DNA of 64,000 nt, taken from the NCBI RefSeq assembly GCF_000015045.1, contig NC_008609.1, forward strand, positions 3,833,501 through 3,897,500, read 5' to 3'. The notes under the pieces are model-generated. The model worked only from the letters and a program-made list of their open reading frames with translations, had not been told where the DNA came from and did no database searches. A program made the position numbers and the translations under genes. Shown in pieces: positions 45,023 through 57,924 of this stretch; position 1 is the stretch's first letter, and each line of letters begins with the position of its first letter. The stretch comes from Pelobacter propionicus DSM 2379 (GTDB lineage Bacteria > Desulfobacterota > Desulfuromonadia > Geobacterales > Pseudopelobacteraceae).

Positions 45023-46279
45023 TCACTCCCTGACCTGGCCGTCGCCGTAGACGATGAACTTGGTGGTGGTCAGGTCCTCCAGCCCCATGGGGCCGAAGGA
45101 GTGCAGCTTGGTTGTTGATATGCCGATCTCCGCACCTAAGCCTAACTGGTTGCCGTCGGCAAAGCGGGTGGAGGCGTTGACCACCACGCAGCTGGAATTG
45201 ACCTCGCGGATGAAGCGCTGGGCCCGGCCGTAGTCGCTGGTGATGATGGATTCGGTGTGCAGCGAGCCGTAGCGGTTGATGTGGTCGATGGCCTGGTCCA
45301 GGTCGTCCACCACCCGGCAGGCCAGGATCAGCTCCAGGTATTCGGCGTACCAGTCCTCTTCGCTGGCCGGCTTGGCCTGGGGGGCCAGGGCGCGGAAACG
45401 TTCGTCTCCGCGCAGTTCAACCTGCATGCCGCCCAGGATGGATGCGATGCGGGGAATGAAGGCGGCCGCAACCGATTCGTGGATCAGCAAGGTCTCCAGG
45501 GCGTTGCACACACCGGGGCGCTGGGTCTTGGCGTTGATGATGATCCGTTCGGCCATGTCGAAGTCGGCACTCTCGTCCACGAAGATGTGGCAGACCCCCT
45601 TGTAATGCTTGATCACCGGGATACGCGAGTTTTCGGTCACGAAACGGATCAGCCCCTCGCCGCCGCGGGGGATGATCAGGTCGATGCACTCCTCCTGCTT
45701 GAGCATCTCCAGCACCCCCTGGCGGTCGGTGAAGGGGATCAGGGCCAGGGCTCCGGCCGGAACCCCCTTGGAAACCATGGCTTCGCGCAGGATGGCGGCG
45801 ATGGCCCGATTGGAGTTGATCGCCTCCTTGCCGCCGCGCAGGATCACGGCGTTGCCCGCCTTGAGGCAGAGCGCCGCGGCATCGGCGGTCACGTTGGGCC
45901 GCGCCTCGAAGATAATGCCGATCACCCCCAGGGGGATGCGCATCTTGCCCACCATCAGGTTGTTGGGGCGCTTCCACATTTTGGTGACTTCGCCCACCGG
46001 GTCGGGGAGAGCGGCTACTTCGCGCAGGGCGTCGGCCATGGCGGATATGCGCTTGGCGTCCAGCATCAGCCGGTCGAGCATGGCGCTGGAGAGCCCCTTC
46101 TGTTTCCCCTCCTCCAGATCCTTGGCGTTTTCGGCTATCAGGTGGGGGGCCTGCTGTTCCAGAGCCTCAGCCATGGCCAGCAACAGCTCGTTCTTGACCC
46201 TGGTGCTGAGTCGCGAAAGTACGAACGAGGCCTGGCGCGCCTCATGGGCAATCTGTGCAACCTGTTCGGCGATAGTCAT
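45023..46279 (-). CDS. proA: Gamma-glutamyl phosphate reductase
   Basis: A 418-residue NADPH-dependent reductase making glutamate-5-semialdehyde in proline synthesis. Typical segments are [24 protein letters not shown] (two parts), the catalytic-cysteine region [13 protein letters not shown], and [20 protein letters not shown]. The start [10 protein letters not shown] at 46279 has an AAGGGG ribosome site and is chosen over an in-frame start 20 codons upstream. No proB is in the window. Confidence 0.96.
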   Translation of the reverse strand: MTIAEQVAQIAHEARQASFVLSRLSTRVKNELLLAMAEALEQQAPHLIAENAKDLEEGKQKGLSSAMLDRLMLDAKRISAMADALREVAALPDPVGEVTKMWKRPNNLMVGKMRIPLGVIGIIFEARPNVTADAAALCLKAGNAVILRGGKEAINSNRAIAAILREAMVSKGVPAGALALIPFTDRQGVLEMLKQEECIDLIIPRGGEGLIRFVTENSRIPVIKHYKGVCHIFVDESADFDMAERIIINAKTQRPGVCNALETLLIHESVAAAFIPRIASILGGMQVELRGDERFRALAPQAKPASEEDWYAEYLELILACRVVDDLDQAIDHINRYGSLHTESIITSDYGRAQRFIREVNSSCVVVNASTRFADGNQLGLGAEIGISTTKLHSFGPMGLEDLTTTKFIVYGDGQVRE

Positions 46280-46365
46280 GAAATTATTCCCCTTGCGTGC
46301 AATAGTCGGGGTTGTATTGTAGGGCAATTCAGCGGTCACTTCAAGCGGAATGAAGGCGGAACAGA

Positions 46366-46395
46366 CACGGGGGAGTCCTGGCAGGCTCCCCCGTG
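46366..46395 (-). terminator. Terminator after the PpcA-like cytochrome gene
   Basis: A 10-bp perfect stem CACGGGGGAG/CTCCCCCGTG 28 bases after the cytochrome stop codon. The following bases are only moderately T-rich. Confidence 0.65.
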
Positions 46396-46422
46396 GTTAT
46401 GGGCAACGGTATACGTGACGGG

Positions 46423-46698
46423 CTACTTCTTATGGCACTCTTTGCAGCTCACCGGCCCCTTCTTCATCTCGACATGGCACCCCTTACAGGTTTTGTGGGC
46501 CCAGTCCTTGTCGAATCCGGCTATCGTACCGCCCGCCGGACTTGCGTGGCATTTCTGGCAATCCTTCAGCAATTCCTGGTGAGCCTTGTGGGTAAAGGTC
46601 ACTTTGCCGATGGATGAGGGGAACTCGATCACATCGGAGGCAAAGGCTGACGCGGCGAACACTGAGAGGGCAAGCATGGCAATAACGGCTCTTTTCAT
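46423..46698 (-). CDS. Periplasmic triheme cytochrome c7 (PpcA-like)
   Basis: A 91-residue precursor. After a signal peptide (about 1-21, ending SAFA), the mature about 70 residues bind three hemes (CQKCH, CKGCH, CKECH). Axial histidines are supplied by VTFTHKAHQELLKDC near its start. Size, heme spacing and the ending VEMKKGPVSCKECHKK closely follow the PpcA family, which carries electrons across the periplasm in Geobacter relatives. Monocistronic with its own hairpin downstream. Confidence 0.94.
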   Translation of the reverse strand: MKRAVIAMLALSVFAASAFASDVIEFPSSIGKVTFTHKAHQELLKDCQKCHASPAGGTIAGFDKDWAHKTCKGCHVEMKKGPVSCKECHKK

Positions 46699-47248
46699 CT
46701 GTTCATCTCCTTTGGGATGTGTGATAGTTATACGCTCTGATTTTCGGGTTGCTGCTTAAAACGACACTACTGAACAATGAATAAAATGTACCCGTGGTGG
46801 AAAAATCACAAGTTTTTTTCTTGGATGGCAGCTCTTTTTCCATGGCCCGGAATGGCGGCAGGAGAGCCGTTTTCACCTCCCCTATCAAGACCGACACAGC
46901 ATAACATATTAAAATAATATGTATTAATTGCCTGGCACGGCAGACGAGCCCTTTTTCTGGCCGCAATCAGGGTTTCGTGGAGCGCATGTGAGGCGGCATG
47001 CGACGAATCTTAAAAATCTTGCCATGCTCCTCAGTATATGTAAAATCCTACAGTTGCTCTCGAACGGAAACATCGGGGACGTCAGGGAGCACGAACAAAG
47101 AAAGAGGGTCCGGTCTCCGTACAATATCACCGGAAACAGGTCTGTACCGGCTTGACAGCCGAGTTTGATTGAAATACAAGGTTTTAGTCTAAATAAAAAT
47201 GGCTGAAAAACGCTTCTATTCAAACACTGGTGAGGAGGATTTACCGCA
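46699..47248. other. Intergenic region with ppdK promoter
   Basis: These 550 bases separate divergent cytochrome and ppdK genes and hold no credible gene. AT-rich stretches lie near 46740-46820 and 46900-46935. A probable ppdK promoter is TTGACA (47152-47157) with TACAAG (47175-47180) after 17 bases. Confidence 0.5.
47152..47180 (+). promoter_or_regulatory. Sigma-70-type promoter of ppdK
   Basis: A perfect -35 TTGACA is followed after 17 bases by TACAAG, a partial -10. The start would be near 47187, leaving a leader of about 62 bases before the ATG. Confidence 0.5.
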
Positions 47249-49906
47249 ATGGCGCAGCAATACGTGTATTTCTTTGGTGGCGGCAAGGCTGACGGCCGGG
47301 CCGACATGAAAAACCTGCTGGGGGGCAAGGGTGCCAATCTGGCTGAAATGACCAGCATTGGTCTGCCGGTTCCCCCGGGATTCACGATCTCCACCGAAGT
47401 ATGTACCGAATTTTATAAGAACGACCGCACCCATCCTGCGTCCTTGGCTGCCGAAGTGTCCGCCAATCTGAGGAAAATCGAGGAATTGATGGGCAAGAAG
47501 TTTGGGGATTCCGGAAATCCGCTGCTCCTCTCGGTCCGCTCCGGCGCCCGCGCCTCCATGCCGGGCATGATGGATACGGTCCTCAACCTTGGCCTCAACG
47601 ACACCACCGTCCAGGGGATCATCGCCCAGAGCGGGGACGAGCGTTTCGCCTACGACGCCTACCGCCGCTTCGTCCAGATGTATGCCGATGTGGTGCTGGG
47701 GATGGAAAAGGACATCCTCGACCACCTGCTGGACCAGAAGAAGGAGGAGCGCGGGGTCTATCTGGACACCGATCTCACCGCCGCCGACTGGAAGGACCTG
47801 GTGCTCCAGTACAAGGGAGCCATCAAGGCCGAGCTTGGCATCGACTTTCCCGAAGATCCGGAAGAGCAGTTGTGGGGAGCGGTGAACGCGGTGTTCGGCT
47901 CCTGGATGAACCAGCGCGCCATCACCTACCGCAAGCTCAACAACATCCCGGCCGAATGGGGCACGGCGGTCAACGTCCAGGCCATGGTCTTCGGCAACAT
48001 GGGCCAGGACTGCGCCACCGGCGTGGCCTTCACCCGCGACCCCTCCACTGGCGAGAACTACTTTTACGGCGAATTCCTGGTTAATGCCCAGGGAGAGGAC
48101 GTGGTGGCCGGCATCCGCACCCCCCAGCCGATCAACCGCGCCAAGAACAAGGATGGCGAGCTTCCCTCCATGGAAGAGGTCATGCCGGAATGCTACCAGC
48201 AGCTGGTACGCATCCGCGAAACCCTTGAAAAGCATTACCGGGACATGCAGGATATCGAGTTCACCATCGAGAAGGGCGTTCTGTACATGCTGCAGACCAG
48301 AAACGGCAAGCGCACCGCGCCGGCCGCCATCAAGATCGCCGTGGACATGGTGAACGAGGGGCTGATCGACAAGAAGACCGCCGTGCTGCGTGTGGAGCCC
48401 AGCCAGCTGGATCAGTTGCTGCACCCCACCCTTGATCCGAAGGCGGAGAGAACCATCATCGCCAAGGGACTGCCGGCCTCACCCGGAGCGGTTTCCGGTG
48501 AAGTGGTCTTCTCGGCCGACGAGGCCGAGGCCGAGGCCAAGACCGGCCGCAAGGTCATCCTGGTGCGCATCGAAACCTCGCCCGAAGATATCCACGGCAT
48601 GCACGCCGCCCAGGGAATCCTCACCGCACGCGGAGGCATGACCTCCCACGCTGCTGTCGTTGCCCGCGGCATGGGCAAATGCTGCGTGGCCGGCTGCGGC
48701 GACATCAAGGTCGACTACGCGGACGAGAGCTTTATCGCACCCAATGGCGTGGAAGTGAAGAAGGGCGACCTGATCACCCTGGACGGCGCCACGGGAGAGG
48801 TCATGCTGGGTGTGGTGCCCACCGTGTCGGTTCAGCTGACCGGAGATTTCGCCACACTGATGGGCTGGGTGGACCAGTTCAGAACACTGAAGGTGCGCGC
48901 CAACGCCGACACCCCCCATGACGCCCGGGTGGCCCGGGAATTCGGCGCTCAAGGGATCGGACTCTGCCGCACCGAGCATATGTTCTTCGACGCCGAACGC
49001 ATCGCAGCCGTGCGCGAGATGATCCTCTCCGACGACCTGGAGGGCCGCCAGAAAGCACTGGCCAAGATCCTGCCCATGCAGACCAGCGATTTCAAGGGGA
49101 TCTTCCGCGAGATGAAGGGGCTGCCGGTTACTATCCGCCTGCTGGACCCGCCGCTGCACGAGTTCCTCCCCCAGACCGAGAAGGATATCGATGAACTGGC
49201 CGCAACCATGCGGGTGCCCGCCAGCACGCTCAGGCACAAGGTAGAGTACCTTCACGAGTTCAACCCCATGCTGGGGCACCGCGGTTGCCGTCTCGGTATT
49301 ACCTACCCCGAGATTTACGACATGCAGGTGCGCGCCATCATGGTGGCTGCCTGCGAACTGATCAAGAACAACGGCTTCTCCATCGTACCCGAAATCATGA
49401 TTCCCCTGGTGGCAACGGTCAGGGAGTTGGCACTGCTCAAGCGGAACGCCGTAGCGATCTGCGAGGAGGTCATCGCCGACTACGGCGTCACGATGGAGTA
49501 CCTGATCGGCACCATGATCGAGCTCCCCCGCGCCGCCCTGACCGCCGACGAGATCGCCAGTGAGGCCGAATTCTTCTCCTTCGGCACCAACGACCTGACC
49601 CAGACCACCTTCGGCCTCTCCCGCGACGATGCGGGCAAATTCCTTCCGTTCTACATGGATAACGGCATCATCGAGCAGGACCCCTTCGTCTCCCTGGATC
49701 AGACAGGCGTCGGCCAGCTGGTCAGGATCGCCAGCGAGAAGGGGCGCGCCACCCGGCCGGACATCAAGCTCGGCATCTGCGGCGAGCATGGCGGGGACCC
49801 TGCATCGGTCTGCTTCTGCCACACAAGCGGGCTGGACTACGTCTCCTGCTCACCCTTCCGGGTGCCCATCGCCCGCCTGGCAGCAGCCCACGCCGCACTC
49901 TCCTGA
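47249..49906 (+). CDS. ppdK: Pyruvate, phosphate dikinase
   Basis: An 885-residue enzyme interconverting pyruvate, ATP and phosphate with phosphoenolpyruvate, AMP and pyrophosphate. The N-terminal nucleotide-binding domain has [21 protein letters not shown]. The swivelling domain carries the phosphorylated His ([13 protein letters not shown], about residue 467). The C-terminal PEP/pyruvate barrel has [10 protein letters not shown], the catalytic Cys region near [13 protein letters not shown] and a [12 protein letters not shown] segment. GAGGAGG precedes the ATG. Monocistronic with a strong terminator. In an anaerobe it can feed gluconeogenesis from acetate or pyruvate. Confidence 0.97.
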   Translation: MAQQYVYFFGGGKADGRADMKNLLGGKGANLAEMTSIGLPVPPGFTISTEVCTEFYKNDRTHPASLAAEVSANLRKIEELMGKKFGDSGNPLLLSVRSGARASMPGMMDTVLNLGLNDTTVQGIIAQSGDERFAYDAYRRFVQMYADVVLGMEKDILDHLLDQKKEERGVYLDTDLTAADWKDLVLQYKGAIKAELGIDFPEDPEEQLWGAVNAVFGSWMNQRAITYRKLNNIPAEWGTAVNVQAMVFGNMGQDCATGVAFTRDPSTGENYFYGEFLVNAQGEDVVAGIRTPQPINRAKNKDGELPSMEEVMPECYQQLVRIRETLEKHYRDMQDIEFTIEKGVLYMLQTRNGKRTAPAAIKIAVDMVNEGLIDKKTAVLRVEPSQLDQLLHPTLDPKAERTIIAKGLPASPGAVSGEVVFSADEAEAEAKTGRKVILVRIETSPEDIHGMHAAQGILTARGGMTSHAAVVARGMGKCCVAGCGDIKVDYADESFIAPNGVEVKKGDLITLDGATGEVMLGVVPTVSVQLTGDFATLMGWVDQFRTLKVRANADTPHDARVAREFGAQGIGLCRTEHMFFDAERIAAVREMILSDDLEGRQKALAKILPMQTSDFKGIFREMKGLPVTIRLLDPPLHEFLPQTEKDIDELAATMRVPASTLRHKVEYLHEFNPMLGHRGCRLGITYPEIYDMQVRAIMVAACELIKNNGFSIVPEIMIPLVATVRELALLKRNAVAICEEVIADYGVTMEYLIGTMIELPRAALTADEIASEAEFFSFGTNDLTQTTFGLSRDDAGKFLPFYMDNGIIEQDPFVSLDQTGVGQLVRIASEKGRATRPDIKLGICGEHGGDPASVCFCHTSGLDYVSCSPFRVPIARLAAAHAALS

Positions 49907-49928
49907 GCATCGGGAACAGGGTTGACAC

Positions 49929-49966
49929 AAAAAAAGGATGGACCGGAAACGGTTCATCCTTTTTTT
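49929..49966. terminator. Terminator after ppdK
   Basis: A 17-bp stem with one G-T pair (A7-GGATGGACCG with CGGTTCATCC-T7) around GAAA, between the converging ppdK and AMMECR1 genes; A- and T-tracts make it bidirectional. Confidence 0.95.
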
Positions 49967-49989
49967 ATGCGCCAGGCAAGGGGGAGCGG

Positions 49990-50538
49990 CTATCCCTCCC
50001 CGAACACCAGCGCCGTGAAGGTATATATCTCACACTCGTTCTGCCAGGCATCCTCAGGCAAGCCCGCCTTGACGCAGGTGTGGCGCAGGAAGGTCTCCCG
50101 GTCCCAGCCGTACTCCGTGGCCACCTGGGGGAGCAGCACGCCACGGTGGTGGTTCTTGATGATGTAGAGCCCGTGCTTGCCCACCACGATGCTCTCCACC
50201 GAGCCGATCAGTTTGAGCGGCGAAAGCACCGAGATTTCCAGATGGAAGTCGTCAAGGTCGGCCGGTTTCATGGGATAGAAGCGGGGGTCGCGGGTGGAGG
50301 CGGAAACGGCCATCTCCTGCACCAGCTGGTACAGCGGCACCTCGGAGACAAAATTGCCGATGCATCCCCTGAGCTGCCCCTGCTGTTTGATGGTCACGAA
50401 GCAGCCGTGCTTGTGTTTCAACCCCCGGGTGGGGTGGGCGACAACAGGGATAGTGCTGCCGGTGACGTGGGCGACAATGGTCTCGCGGGCTATCCTGAGC
50501 AGTACCGTCTGCTCGTCGGGTGTCAGCAGTTCAGGCAT
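49990..50538 (-). CDS. AMMECR1-domain protein
   Basis: A 182-residue protein made of one AMMECR1 domain, with the signature LRGCIGNF and the flanking RDPRFYPM and VVGKHGLYIIKNHHRGVLLPQVATEYGW segments. The family often sits with Memo-like and radical SAM genes (the AmmeMemoRadiSam set), but those partners are not seen here. The function is unknown. It is the last gene of a tight operon after def (9-base gap) and the ACT-domain gene. Confidence 0.9.
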   Translation of the reverse strand: MPELLTPDEQTVLLRIARETIVAHVTGSTIPVVAHPTRGLKHKHGCFVTIKQQGQLRGCIGNFVSEVPLYQLVQEMAVSASTRDPRFYPMKPADLDDFHLEISVLSPLKLIGSVESIVVGKHGLYIIKNHHRGVLLPQVATEYGWDRETFLRHTCVKAGLPEDAWQNECEIYTFTALVFGEG

Positions 50539-50547
50539 GGCGATCTC

Positions 50548-51054
50548 CTATGCGTAGGTTTTCCTCCGGAACAGACCGGTCTTGACGCTGACGATCCGGT
50601 CCAGAAACAGTATGCCGTCCAGGTGATCCATCTCGTGCTGCAGGGCGACCGCCTCGAAGCCACTGGCGGTTATCTCGCGCAGCTCCCCCTCCGGCTCCAG
50701 GAAGCTTACCCTCAGCTCGGTGGAGCGCTCCACATCGCCGGTGTAGTCCGGCACGCTCATGCACCCCTCGCGCATGACCGCAGAACCCGAGCGGGCGATG
50801 ATGCGCGGGTTGATCATACGCAGCAGGCCGTGATTGTTCTCCCTTCCGTTACGGCTGTTCGAGACGTCAACGACGCAGGCCCGCAGGGTGACGCCGATCT
50901 GGGGAGCCGCCACCCCCACCGATCCGGGACCGGCCCGCATGGTGTCCAGCAGATCCTGAATCAGGGCATGGATCTCCCGGTCGATCCCGGTAACCTCGTG
51001 GCAGATTTTTTTCAGCAGCGGATGGGGATACCGCAGAATGGGATGAATGGCCAT
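50548..51054 (-). CDS. def: Peptide deformylase
   Basis: A 168-residue metallohydrolase that removes the formyl group from nascent proteins. All three motifs are present: GVAAPQIG (motif 1), EGCMS (metal-ligand Cys) and HEMDHLDG (metal-ligand His pair with catalytic Glu). It starts 3 bases after the ACT-domain protein gene and precedes the AMMECR1 gene by 9 bases. Confidence 0.97.
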   Translation of the reverse strand: MAIHPILRYPHPLLKKICHEVTGIDREIHALIQDLLDTMRAGPGSVGVAAPQIGVTLRACVVDVSNSRNGRENNHGLLRMINPRIIARSGSAVMREGCMSVPDYTGDVERSTELRVSFLEPEGELREITASGFEAVALQHEMDHLDGILFLDRIVSVKTGLFRRKTYA

Positions 51055-51057
51055 GGA

Positions 51058-51618
51058 TCAGAGGGAAACCGGGGTGACGATACGCACACCGATCTCCACA
51101 TCAAGCTCCTTCTTCAGGTTTTCCAGCAGCTTTTCCAGCTGATGCGGGGTCTGGCCGTCGGGGAGGGCGGCTTCCAGCATCATGACGTACACCGGCTGCT
51201 CTTTTGTCCCGATCAGCTTGGTGGTCAGATCGGTGATATTGATCCCCTGGCAGGCCAGCTCGCGTGTGACCCGGAAGACGATCCCCGGCTGGTCCGCTCC
51301 GTAGACCGACACCAGGCAGATCTCCTGTTCGTTCTCCCGGGTCGGCACATCGGCCATGGTCAGGGGGCTCACGGCCAGGAACATGCCCAGTCGGTCGCAG
51401 GCCGGCTTCAGTTCCTCGCAGAGACGGCTCTTGCTGAAGGGGCGGGGGTGGGACACGATCAGGATCATGGCGAATTCGCCGGCCAGCATGGTGCAACTGG
51501 AATCGGCGATGTTGCACCCCAGGTGGTAGAGCCCCTCGGCGATGGCGGCCACAATGCCTGGCCGGTCCTTGCCCACTACCGAAACGGCGTAATGCAGGGT
51601 TTCAGGCTGCTGCGTCAT
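51058..51618 (-). CDS. Double-ACT-domain protein (GcvR-like)
   Basis: A 186-residue protein with two ACT domains (about 8-85, beginning HYAVSVVGKDRPGIVAAIAE, and about 97-175, with VYGADQPGIVFRVTRELA). The arrangement matches the glycine cleavage system regulator GcvR and related amino-acid sensing proteins. No DNA-binding domain is present. The start at 51618 has a GGGGAG ribosome site. It is first in the operon with def and the AMMECR1 gene. The amino acid sensed is not known. Confidence 0.85.
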   Translation of the reverse strand: MTQQPETLHYAVSVVGKDRPGIVAAIAEGLYHLGCNIADSSCTMLAGEFAMILIVSHPRPFSKSRLCEELKPACDRLGMFLAVSPLTMADVPTRENEQEICLVSVYGADQPGIVFRVTRELACQGINITDLTTKLIGTKEQPVYVMMLEAALPDGQTPHQLEKLLENLKKELDVEIGVRIVTPVSL

Positions 51619-51887
51619 GAAAACTCCCCAAGAAATAATGTACAGAACGGTTACCACCATTCCCCGTGATCTGCAAATGTTTTTTATAACGGGATTTGGC
51701 CTGGAGCCATCTCTCGTCCAGGCTCGCACGACAGGGATTGAGGCTTGCCTTTCCACTGCAACGGGAACTATGATCAACATTCACCCGAAGCAGTCAGCGG
51801 GGCGATAACGTGAGCACCGCTCCCCGCACCACGATAAACCGGTTCACCCCCTTGAGACCCCTACGGAATGAGGAAAACCAAAAAGCC

Positions 51888-54752
<2,865 letters not shown>

Positions 54753-54788
54753 GGTGCCTGAGCCGACCTGTCGCAACGACTCTTTCCG

Positions 54789-56255
54789 TCATCGTTTCAC
54801 TATCGCCTGGAATTTGCACGCGTCGATGCAGGCGCCGCACTTGATGCAGGCTGCCTGATCGATGACATGCACACCTTTGACCGTACCGGAGATGCAGTTG
54901 ACCGGGCAGACACGGCTGCAGAGGGTGCAGCCGACACAGCTTTCGGCCAGGATGACAATTTCCAGCAGGCTGACACAGACCCCGGCCGGGCACTTCTTGT
55001 CAACTACATGGGCACGGTATTCATCCATGAAGGTCCTGATGGTGGAGAGCACCGGGTTGGGCATGGTCTGGCCGAAGCCGCACAGCGCCGTGTCCTTGAT
55101 GGTTGCGCCGAGACATTGCAGGTTTTCCATATCCTCCAGTGTGCCCTCGCCCTGGGTGATCCGGCAGAGGATCTCATGGAGCCGTTTTGAACCGATGCGG
55201 CAGGGGGTGCATTTGCCGCAAGTCTCATCCATGGTGAAGTCGAGGAAGAACTTGGCCACGTCGACCATGCAGTTGTCCTCATCCATGACGATCATGCCGC
55301 CGGAGCCCATCATGGAGCCTCTGGCGATCAGATTGTCATAGTCGATGGGGACATCGATATCCCTGGAGGTCAGCGCGCCGCCGGAGGGGCCGCCGGTCTG
55401 CACCGCCTTGAACTGTTTGCCATTCGGGCAGCCGCCGCCGATCTCGAAGATGATCTCACCCAGGGTTATGCCCATGGGAACCTCGATCAGGCCGACGTTC
55501 GTGATCTTGCCGGCCAGGGCGAAGACCTTGGTCCCCTTGGAATTCTCCGTACCGATGGAGGAGAACCAGTCAGCCCCCTTGACGAGGATAGGGGGGATAT
55601 TGGCAAGGGTCTCCACGTTGTTGACGATGGTAGGTTTGCCCCAGTACCCGGCGCTGGCCGGAAAGGGGGGCTTGGTGTACGGTTCGCCGCGGCTCCCTTC
55701 CATGGACCTGATCAGGGCGGTCTCCTCGCCGCAGACAAAGGCGCCGGCGCCATACTTCAGTTCTATGTCGAAATTGAAGCCGGTACCGAGAATGTTCCTG
55801 CCCAGGAGGCCGTAGTCACGGGCATCCTCGATGGACTTGATCAGCCGTTTGATTGCTAGGGGGTATTCGGCCCGGATGTAGACGACGCCGATGGATGCGC
55901 CGATGGCGTAGCCGCAGATGGCCATGGCCTCCACTATGGAATGGGGATCCCCCTCCAGCAGGGCCCGATCCATGAAGGCGCCAGGGTCCCCCTCGTCCGC
56001 ATTGCAGACGACGTATTTCTGGTCAGCCTGATTCGCGGCGGCAAATGCCCACTTGACGCCAGTGGGGAAACCGCCGCCACCCCGCCCCCTCAAGCCCGAT
56101 TTTTTCATCTGCTCGATCACTCCGGCAGGCGTGCCGTTGGTAATGGCGCTGGCCAGCGCCTCGTAGCCGCGCACCCCGATGTAATCCTCGATATTTTCCG
56201 GATCGATGAAACCGCAGTTCCTGGTCGCTATCCGCAGCTGCTTTTTGGGTTCCAT
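54789..56255 (-). CDS. NADH-binding flavoprotein subunit (NuoF/HndC-like) with C-terminal ferredoxin
   Basis: A 488-residue flavoprotein that exchanges electrons between NAD(H) and iron-sulfur clusters. The FMN/NAD region is SGLRGRGGGGFPTGVKW, then CNADEGDPGAFMDR and YGAGAFVCGEETALIRSMEG. The [4Fe-4S] ligands are CGKCTPCRIGSKR and a later Cys. The C-terminal 70 residues add a 2[4Fe-4S] ferredoxin (CVGCTLCSRVCPVNC; CIKCGACIDAC). It lacks the N-terminal thioredoxin-like domain of longer HndC/HydB, which is encoded by the separate gene just upstream. Last gene of the fdhA operon. Confidence 0.92.
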   Translation of the reverse strand: MEPKKQLRIATRNCGFIDPENIEDYIGVRGYEALASAITNGTPAGVIEQMKKSGLRGRGGGGFPTGVKWAFAAANQADQKYVVCNADEGDPGAFMDRALLEGDPHSIVEAMAICGYAIGASIGVVYIRAEYPLAIKRLIKSIEDARDYGLLGRNILGTGFNFDIELKYGAGAFVCGEETALIRSMEGSRGEPYTKPPFPASAGYWGKPTIVNNVETLANIPPILVKGADWFSSIGTENSKGTKVFALAGKITNVGLIEVPMGITLGEIIFEIGGGCPNGKQFKAVQTGGPSGGALTSRDIDVPIDYDNLIARGSMMGSGGMIVMDEDNCMVDVAKFFLDFTMDETCGKCTPCRIGSKRLHEILCRITQGEGTLEDMENLQCLGATIKDTALCGFGQTMPNPVLSTIRTFMDEYRAHVVDKKCPAGVCVSLLEIVILAESCVGCTLCSRVCPVNCISGTVKGVHVIDQAACIKCGACIDACKFQAIVKR

Positions 56256-56275
56256 GCTCTATCTGCTCCCCGACA

Positions 56276-56659
56276 TCATAGTTCTACCCTGGTGTAGTTC
56301 ACCGGAATCACCGTGCCGGTAAGCTCGCCTTTTTTCAGATATTTCTGGACAAGTTGGCGTGCCCCGTTCTCATCCAGCTTGCCGAACACGAGCGGCTCCC
56401 GTCCGGGCAGGCTGACCTCCACGGTCGGTTCGGAATGGCAGTAGGTCATGCAGCCGACCCTGATGAATTCCACGTTGTCGATTCCCTGCCTAGCCACCTC
56501 ATCCTTCATGGCCTCCATCACCATGTTTCCGCCCGAGGCGATGCCGCAGGTTGCCAGGGATACACTGACGATGATTTTCTCCCGGGAACGCGCCTCTTTT
56601 AGTGACCTGTACTCTTGCTGAAACTTCTTCAGATCGGCTATGGATGTAATCTTTGCCAT
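56276..56659 (-). CDS. Thioredoxin-like [2Fe-2S] ferredoxin (HndB-like)
   Basis: A 127-residue thioredoxin-fold [2Fe-2S] protein. The ligand cysteines fit SLATCGIASGG and, about 40 residues on, VGCMTYCHSEPTV. It resembles the detached N-terminal domain of NuoF/HndC-type subunits and HndB of NADP-reducing hydrogenase. It sits between the NuoE-like and NuoF-like genes and probably passes electrons between them. Confidence 0.87.
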   Translation of the reverse strand: MAKITSIADLKKFQQEYRSLKEARSREKIIVSVSLATCGIASGGNMVMEAMKDEVARQGIDNVEFIRVGCMTYCHSEPTVEVSLPGREPLVFGKLDENGARQLVQKYLKKGELTGTVIPVNYTRVEL

Positions 56660-56682
56660 GGTGAACTCCCTGGGGATAAGGG

Positions 56683-57201
56683 TCAGTACTCAGCGATAAT
56701 TTCCTTGACCTGGTCCGGGGTGACGTGGGCGTAGACCTTCTCGCCCACCGTCAGGATCGGGGCAAGGGCGCAGGCGCCCACGCAGCGCAGGACGTCGATG
56801 GAGAATTTGCCGTCCCCGGTAACCTCTCCGATTTCAACGCCAAGGATATCCTTGAACGCGTCCACAATCTTGTGGGCCTGCTTGACGTAGCAGGCAGTCC
56901 CCATACAGATGGAGATCGGGTATTTCCCCTTGGGAACCATGCTGAAGAAGGTGTAGAAACTTGCCACGCCATAGACCTTGGCCAGCGATACACCCATCAG
57001 GTCGGCAACGTACTGCTGCACCTCCCGGGGGAGGTAACCGAACAGCTGCTGGGCCTTGTGCAGCACCGTTACCAGATGCCCTTCCCTGGTGGGGAGGTCG
57101 GCGACAAAGTCGTCCAACTCCTGACACAGCGTAGCCGGTAACGTTGAACGGCCCGGGGTTGTGCATCCACCGGTAAACTGGCACGTTGAACCTGTTTGCA
57201 T
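56683..57201 (-). CDS. NuoE/HndA-like [2Fe-2S] subunit
   Basis: A 172-residue subunit with a helical N-terminal part (VTVLHKAQQLFGYLPREVQQYVA) and a thioredoxin-like [2Fe-2S] domain with ligands CMGTAC and, 36 residues on, CVGAC. It matches the 24-kDa subunit of complex I and HndA. The first about 25 residues (MQTGSTCQFTGG...) are extra. Together with the next two genes it would form the NAD(H)-reacting module of the formate dehydrogenase. Confidence 0.92.
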   Translation of the reverse strand: MQTGSTCQFTGGCTTPGRSTLPATLCQELDDFVADLPTREGHLVTVLHKAQQLFGYLPREVQQYVADLMGVSLAKVYGVASFYTFFSMVPKGKYPISICMGTACYVKQAHKIVDAFKDILGVEIGEVTGDGKFSIDVLRCVGACALAPILTVGEKVYAHVTPDQVKEIIAEY

Positions 57202-57234
57202 ATCTGTACATCCCTTTTCTGGTGGTTTCGTATG

Positions 57235-57924
57235 TTATGACCTGTTCCTGCACATCAGCGGATCAGCATTCAGCACTTCCTGCCTGATGCGGAAGTATTC
57301 CTCGGGAGTGTTGATGTTGCGGAAAGAGAGAAAGGTCGGATCAATAGCGGCGATGTCCTGGTGGGAAACAACATCTACCTTGAGCTGGTCGAAACAGGCA
57401 ACAATCTTACTTCTTCCTGAAGAGAGGGCATCATTCATAACCCCCAGGCAACCCCTGCCGTAGGCGGCATGGAGCGGCTCGAGGCCGCTGTCGCTCTCCG
57501 GAATGACCACATCTACACCATCAGCCCTGGAGACCAGATAACGGACAAGCTGCTCGTCCAGGTCAGGCATGTCACAGGCAACCACAAAAATGTACGGCGT
57601 CGAACTCTGCGTCAGCCCGGCCTGGATGCCTGCCAGAGCCCCCATCCCGGGGTACAGGTCCGCTACGATGCGGCAGGGGAGAAATCGGTACAGCTCCGGA
57701 CTGTTCGTGACCAGGATGACTTCCGGGAAGACCTCGGATAACTTGCGGAAAATCCTCTCAATGAAGCGCTCGCCACGGTAGGGGAGCAGCGCCTTGTTGC
57801 TCTTCATGCGGGAGGACATGCCTCCTGCCAGGATCACGGCGGTTACCCTGGCAGTCATGGCGCCTTCTGCCGCCAGTGTCCCACCTCCGGTAAGGACAAG
57901 GAGTTCGTGAGGATTCTCAGTCAT
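57235..57924 (-). CDS. mobA: Molybdenum cofactor guanylyltransferase (MobA)
   Basis: A 229-residue nucleotidyltransferase that attaches GMP to molybdopterin to make the bis-MGD cofactor needed by FdhA. The signature LAGGMSSRMKSNKALLPYRG is near residue 32, with VACDMPDLD and GLEPLHAAYG further on. The start overlaps the end of fdhA by 8 bases and has GGGGGAG upstream; the first about 22 residues precede the conserved core, and ATG 22 codons in is an alternative. Its place inside the operon fits a dedicated cofactor supply. Confidence 0.9.
   Translation of the reverse strand: MTENPHELLVLTGGGTLAAEGAMTARVTAVILAGGMSSRMKSNKALLPYRGERFIERIFRKLSEVFPEVILVTNSPELYRFLPCRIVADLYPGMGALAGIQAGLTQSSTPYIFVVACDMPDLDEQLVRYLVSRADGVDVVIPESDSGLEPLHAAYGRGCLGVMNDALSSGRSKIVACFDQLKVDVVSHQDIAAIDPTFLSFRNINTPEEYFRIRQEVLNADPLMCRNRS

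Noticed and set aside
46932-46952. TGGCACGGCAG before ppdK as a sigma-54 promoter
   Set aside because: A -24-like box is present, but there is no GC at the -12 position; the TTGACA/TACAAG pair is a better candidate.
51838-51862. GGTTCACCCCCTTGAGACC upstream of uvrA as a LexA/SOS box
   Set aside because: It resembles the Geobacter-type LexA pattern, but the right half-site is one base out of register, and I cannot score it.
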